This document shows, piece by piece, positions 13,835-15,536 of a DNA stretch of 15,536 nucleotides. Source of the stretch: an uncultured Sutterella sp. (GTDB lineage Bacteria; Pseudomonadota; Gammaproteobacteria; Burkholderiales; Burkholderiaceae_F). The stretch's first letter is position 1, and every line of letters starts with the position of its first letter. The notes below the pieces were generated by a model. It made no database searches, was not told the DNA's origin, and worked only from the letters and a program-made list of their open reading frames with translations. A program made the translations under genes and the position numbers. The DNA is taken from the NCBI GenBank assembly GCA_934255515.1, contig CAKQON010000037.1:1-15536 (forward strand), given 5' to 3'.

Positions 13835-15529
13835 TTACTTCTGCTCGAGCTTGGCCTTGAGCAGAGCGCCAAGGTTCGTCGTGCCCGTGGCGGAGCCGGC
13901 GTCGGCGTTGACGCGATCGAGCGCAACGCGGGCTTCAGCGGCGTCCTTAGCCTTGATGGAGAGCTGGATGCTGCGGTTCTTGCGATCAAGGCTGATCACG
14001 GCAGCTTCAACTTCCTGGCCTACGGAGAGAACGGTCGTGGCGTCTTCAACGCGATCCGTGGAGATCTCGGAAGCGCGGAGGTAGCCTTCGACGTCGTTGC
14101 CGAGGTCGATCACGGCGCCCTTGGCGTCAACCGACTTGACGGTGCCCTTGACGACAGCGCCCTTCTCGTGCGTGGAAGCGAACGTGCCGAACGGATCGCC
14201 GCCGAGCTGCTTGATGCCGAGGCTGATGCGTTCACGATCGGTGTCGATGGCGAGAACCATGGCTTCGACTTCGTCGCCCTTCTTGTACTGGCGGACAGCT
14301 TCTTCACCGGACTCGTTCCAGGAGAGGTCGGAGAGGTGAACGAGGCCGTCAATGCCGCCCGGAAGGCCGATGAAGACGCCGAAGTCCGTGATCGACTTGA
14401 TCTGGCCCTTGACGCGATCGCCCTTCTTGTGGGACTGAGCGAACTCATCCCAGGGATTCGGCTTGCACTGCTTCATGCCGAGGCTGATGCGGCGGCGGTC
14501 TTCGTCGATGTCGAGAACCATGACTTCGACTTCATCGCCGAGCTGGACAACCTTGCGCGGATCGACGTTCTTGTTCGTCCAATCCATTTCGGAAACGTGC
14601 ACGAGGCCTTCGATGCCGGCTTCGACTTCAACGAACGCACCGTAGTCGGTGATGTTCGTGACCTTGCCGAAGAGGCGGGTGCCCTTCGGATAGCGGCGGC
14701 TGATGCCGATCCACGGATCTTCGCCGAGCTGCTTGAGGCCGAGGGAGACGCGGCTCTTTTCCTTGTCGAACTTGAGAACCTTGGCGGTGATTTCCTGACC
14801 AACCTGAACAACTTCGCTCGGGTGGCGGACGCGGCGCCAGGCGAGGTCGGTGATGTGGAGGAGGCCGTCGATGCCGCCGAGGTCAACGAACGCACCGTAG
14901 TCGGTGATGTTCTTGACGATGCCCTTGACGATGGCGCCTTCCTGGAGCGTCTCGAGGAGCTTGGCGCGTTCTTCGCCCATGTTGGCTTCGACGACGGCGC
15001 GGCGGGAGACGACAACGTTGTTGCGCTTGCGGTCAAGCTTGATGACCTTGAACTCGAAGGTCTTGCCTTCGTACGGCGTCGTGTCCTTGACCGGACGGGT
15101 GTCGACGAGCGAACCCGGGAGGAAGGCGCGGATGCCGTTGGTCATGACGGTGAGGCCACCCTTGACCTTGCCCGTGACCGTACCGGTGACGAGTTCGCCG
15201 GATTCGAGAGCCTGCTCAAGGTTCATCCAGGCGGCGAGGCGCTTGGCCTTGTCACGCGAGAGGATCGTATCGCCGTAGCCGTTTTCGACGGACTCAATGG
15301 CGACGGAGACGAAGTCGCCCGGCTTGACGGTCACTTCGCCATGGTCATCCTTGAACTCATCGATAGGCACGTAGGCTTCGCTCTTCAGGCCGGCGTTGAC
15401 GACGACGAAGTTGTAGTCGACGCGGACGACTTCAGCGGTGATGACTTCACCCTGACGCATTTCCTGGCTGGCAAGGCTCTGCTCAAAGAGCTCAGCGAAG
15501 GATTCGGGCTTGTTGGTTTCGTTGGACAT
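13835..15529 (-). CDS. rpsA: 30S ribosomal protein S1
   Basis: This RNA-binding protein brings structured or leaderless mRNA to the 30S subunit. It has 564 residues with six S1 (OB-fold) domains at about 26-92, 112-177, 198-266, 283-353, 370-440 and 457-526. Domains 3 and 4 each carry the NITDYGAFV strand, and domain 5 carries SITDFGVFI. The N-terminal segment before domain 1 ([12 protein letters not shown]) is the part that docks to protein S2. The ATG at 15529 is only seven bases from the right edge, so the promoter and ribosome binding site lie outside. It precedes ihfB on the same strand with 21 bases between them. Confidence 0.98.
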   Translation of the reverse strand: MSNETNKPESFAELFEQSLASQEMRQGEVITAEVVRVDYNFVVVNAGLKSEAYVPIDEFKDDHGEVTVKPGDFVSVAIESVENGYGDTILSRDKAKRLAAWMNLEQALESGELVTGTVTGKVKGGLTVMTNGIRAFLPGSLVDTRPVKDTTPYEGKTFEFKVIKLDRKRNNVVVSRRAVVEANMGEERAKLLETLQEGAIVKGIVKNITDYGAFVDLGGIDGLLHITDLAWRRVRHPSEVVQVGQEITAKVLKFDKEKSRVSLGLKQLGEDPWIGISRRYPKGTRLFGKVTNITDYGAFVEVEAGIEGLVHVSEMDWTNKNVDPRKVVQLGDEVEVMVLDIDEDRRRISLGMKQCKPNPWDEFAQSHKKGDRVKGQIKSITDFGVFIGLPGGIDGLVHLSDLSWNESGEEAVRQYKKGDEVEAMVLAIDTDRERISLGIKQLGGDPFGTFASTHEKGAVVKGTVKSVDAKGAVIDLGNDVEGYLRASEISTDRVEDATTVLSVGQEVEAAVISLDRKNRSIQLSIKAKDAAEARVALDRVNADAGSATGTTNLGALLKAKLEQK

Positions 15530-15536
15530 TGTGGAA

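Noticed and set aside
1..15536. CRISPR array, insertion sequence, prophage, tRNA or toxin-antitoxin genes
   Set aside because: No regularly spaced repeats, transposase or integrase motifs, tRNA cloverleaf or paired small genes were seen on either strand.

Overview
This window reads as ordinary chromosomal housekeeping DNA from a GC-rich Gram-negative betaproteobacterium, most likely order Burkholderiales. The evidence is the trxA-rho and rpsA-ihfB pairs, a type B (cysteine-free) ribosomal protein L31, a LapB with a rubredoxin-like zinc tail, and a 16-stranded-type porin whose mature N-terminus (ADVTLYG) is typical of Burkholderiales. The MKK...AMA signal peptide and the rearranged order suggest a host-associated family such as Sutterellaceae, but that is a low-confidence guess. 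I see no insertion sequence, prophage, CRISPR array, tRNA or toxin-antitoxin pair.

Layout, left to right. The left edge cuts a signal recognition particle RNA gene on the minus strand, with a good promoter at 83-111. Then come thioredoxin (490-810, +) and transcription terminator Rho (1111-2367, +), separated by a 300-base structured leader. A bidirectional terminator separates rho from the convergent haem operon hemC-hemD (4225-2502, -). A divergent control region (4226-4590) with a paired CCTTAAGG element lies between hemC and rpmE2 (4591-4878, +). Three tandem hairpins follow rpmE2. Next are a GT-C fold membrane glycosyltransferase-like gene (5157-6872, +), a NorM-type MATE exporter (6892-8319, +) 19 bases downstream, and a stand-alone radical SAM protein (8487-9263, +).

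The right half is read mostly from the minus strand: rpsA (15529-13835), ihfB (13813-13505), a porin (13113-11941), lapB (11685-10516) and htpX (10298-9393). rpsA and ihfB are tightly spaced and probably co-transcribed. The porin is its own unit, with a perfect TATAAT promoter, a long leader and its own terminator. It sits where lapA is normally found next to lapB, and no lapA is visible.

Functional threads: transcription and translation (SRP RNA, Rho, L31, S1, IHF), tetrapyrrole synthesis (HemC makes hydroxymethylbilane, HemD closes it to uroporphyrinogen III), and envelope maintenance (porin, LapB, HtpX, the GT-C protein and the MATE pump). No new multi-gene system is evident. The most interesting signals are regulatory or structural: the porin inside the rpsA-ihfB-lapB block, the operator-like repeats upstream of the porin and in the hemC/rpmE2 gap, two mutually exclusive hairpins just before rho, the triple hairpin after rpmE2, and an Asp-to-Asn change next to the catalytic Glu of Rho.
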